Assembly: GCA_016873225.1 (NCBI GenBank)
Contig: VGXS01000009.1
Coordinates: forward strand, 46,888-110,887
Reading direction: 5' to 3'
Length of the DNA stretch: 64,000 nt
Origin: Planctomycetota bacterium
GTDB taxonomy: Bacteria > Planctomycetota > Planctomycetia > Gemmatales > Gemmataceae
The position numbers and the translations under genes are program-made. Shown here one piece after another: positions 62,859 to 64,000 of the stretch (positions are counted from its first letter, which is position 1; each line of letters starts with the position of its first letter). The notes beneath the pieces are model-generated. The model did no database searches. It worked only from the letters and a program-made list of their open reading frames with translations, and was not told where the DNA came from.

Positions 62859-64000
62859 GCGAACCATCGGGCAACATTCCCGTTTCCCGTGTCGAACCCG
62901 TCGCCGCGTGGCCCGTGCGCCTGCTCGAGTCTCCCGTGCCATGGGTGCTGCTGCCCCTGCTCGCCGTCGCGGCGGTCGTCTGGCAAGCCAAGATCCACGA
63001 CATGGTCTACCCGCCCGAGAATGTCACCGTGTATCTCCAGGATGGATTCGGCATCCAGCCCGGCGACAAGGTGCGCACCCGCGGCATCGCCGTCGGCGAG
63101 GTTGTCTCGGTGAGCCTCGACCACCAGGAGGGTGGCCCCGGCGACCGCGTCAGACTGGGCCTCCGCCTCGAGAAGGGCGCCTTGCACCTGCGCCGCGCCG
63201 ACAGCATCTTCTGGATCGAAAGGCCCGCCGTGGGCGTGGGGCAACTCCGCGGCATCGATGCCCTTGCCGGGGGCGTCTATGTGGCCGTCGAGCCGGGAAC
63301 GGCCCGCGCGGCGCCTTTCGAGATCGTTTTCATCGGCCGCGACACGCCCCCCGCGCAGGAGGCCCGCAGCCCCGATGGCCTGCAGGTGGTGCTCGAAAGC
63401 CCCGACCGGGCCGGGCTGGAACCCGGCTCGCCCGTGCGGTTCCGCGGCTTCACCGTCGGCCATGTCATGGAGGTGGCGCTCGCCGGCGACGCCGGCACCG
63501 TCGATTCCCGCCTCTACATCCAGCCCCGCTACAAGAGGCTCATCCGCGACAACACCCAGTTCTGGAGCACCAGCGGCGTGAACGCCTCGGCCAAGCTGTT
63601 CGACTTCAGCTCATGGAAGATCGGCAAGCTCGACCTCGGCGCCGACACCCTTTCCACGATCGTCGCCGGGGGCGTCTCGTTCTCCACGCCGTCATCCCCC
63701 GGCCGCGAGGCGGGCCCGAACCACAGGTTCAAGCTCGCCTCCGCGCAAGACACCGAGAAGAAGCGCGACGAATGGCTGGCCTGGCGGCCCAACATCGACA
63801 CGGGGGGCGGCCCCGCCCCCGCCGGCGGGCCACCCCCGCTGCCCAGGCCCGTCCGCGTCACCGTCGCCTGGCAGGAACGCGGCGTGCTCGGCGGCATCTT
63901 CGGCCGCACCGGCCACCATCGCGACTGGCTCGCCCTCATGCCTGAGCCGGGCACGCTGGTCGGCGCCGCGGAAATGTTCGACAGCCCCTCGCCCCGGGCG
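62855..64000 (+). CDS. pqiB: MCE-domain protein, PqiB/MlaD-like, partial
   Basis: Open from ATG 62855 (ATGA overlap with pqiA) to the window edge, 382 residues without a stop. One membrane anchor (WVLLPLLAVAAVVWQ, about residues 33-47) is followed by MCE domains: VTVYLQDGFGIQPGDKVRTRGIAVGEVVSV and later LEPGSPVRFRGFTVGHVMEV are two copies of the G-x-x-V-x-x-x-G-x-x-V-G motif. PqiB-type proteins form hexameric rings or tubes that carry lipids through the periplasm. The Pro/Gly-rich stretch near residues 310-330 looks like a loop. The C-terminus lies outside the window. Confidence 0.88.
   Translation, partial: MSEPSGNIPVSRVEPVAAWPVRLLESPVPWVLLPLLAVAAVVWQAKIHDMVYPPENVTVYLQDGFGIQPGDKVRTRGIAVGEVVSVSLDHQEGGPGDRVRLGLRLEKGALHLRRADSIFWIERPAVGVGQLRGIDALAGGVYVAVEPGTARAAPFEIVFIGRDTPPAQEARSPDGLQVVLESPDRAGLEPGSPVRFRGFTVGHVMEVALAGDAGTVDSRLYIQPRYKRLIRDNTQFWSTSGVNASAKLFDFSSWKIGKLDLGADTLSTIVAGGVSFSTPSSPGREAGPNHRFKLASAQDTEKKRDEWLAWRPNIDTGGGPAPAGGPPPLPRPVRVTVAWQERGVLGGIFGRTGHHRDWLALMPEPGTLVGAAEMFDSPSPRA

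Overview
This window is high-GC chromosomal DNA from a member of the Planctomycetota, most likely a Gemmatales/Isosphaerales-type organism (inferred from gene content only). The evidence is a very dense set of planctomycete-typical families: Planctomycete cytochrome c proteins of the DUF1592 and DUF1549/DUF1553 types, their DUF1552 and DUF1501 partners, SUMF1/sialidase/sulfatase genes, a kinase-WD40 fusion, a 1272-residue SecA and many Tat or Sec exported proteins. A Kdo transferase indicates an LPS-type outer membrane. I saw no rRNA, tRNA or CRISPR array.

Layout. 1-23.5 kb is mainly housekeeping or single genes: an RCK-domain protein (cut by the window edge), a Tat-exported DUF3500-like protein, a large unknown membrane protein, a HAD phosphatase, a kinase-TM-WD40 protein, a ceramidase-like hydrolase, a divergent membrane pyrophosphatase, the secA-waaA-aminotransferase run, a metzincin-like protease, an esterase and a lipoprotein. 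23.7-35 kb is an LRR protein followed by two tandem copies of one three-gene cassette (DUF1592 cytochrome, DUF1552 protein, unknown exported protein). 35-49.4 kb holds two further exported-enzyme operons (DUF1549/DUF1553, SUMF1-sialidase, DUF1501, CocE-type hydrolase, sialidase) with several broken genes: a pseudogene with a frameshift and a stop, a SUMF1-sialidase gene interrupted by one amber codon, and a sulfatase tail. 49.4-51 kb is a small ArsR-rhodanese-rhodanese operon with a clear promoter and operator, plus the two ends of a deleted CoA-disulfide-reductase-like gene. 51-59.2 kb carries a sugar dehydrogenase/cytochrome c protein, a split Tm-1-like pair, a TPR-like secreted protein and an ABC-F ATPase.

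59.2-60.5 kb is the most unusual part. A single-domain HUH (Y1) transposase of the RAYT type sits between arrays of REP-like palindromes. The arrays are built mostly of half-palindrome units at 26 or 29 bp pitch, each array ending in one full palindrome. Two more palindromes lie 8 kb away next to the stop codon of the sugar dehydrogenase gene. This looks like a planctomycete REP/RAYT system with its own tandem expansion mode. It is followed by a perfect 67 bp tandem duplication just upstream of an ECF-type sigma factor gene. The gene coupled to the sigma factor is cut short inside an AT-rich island that contains a complete IS1595-family element. The window ends with a PqiA/PqiB (MCE) pair, the second gene running off the edge.
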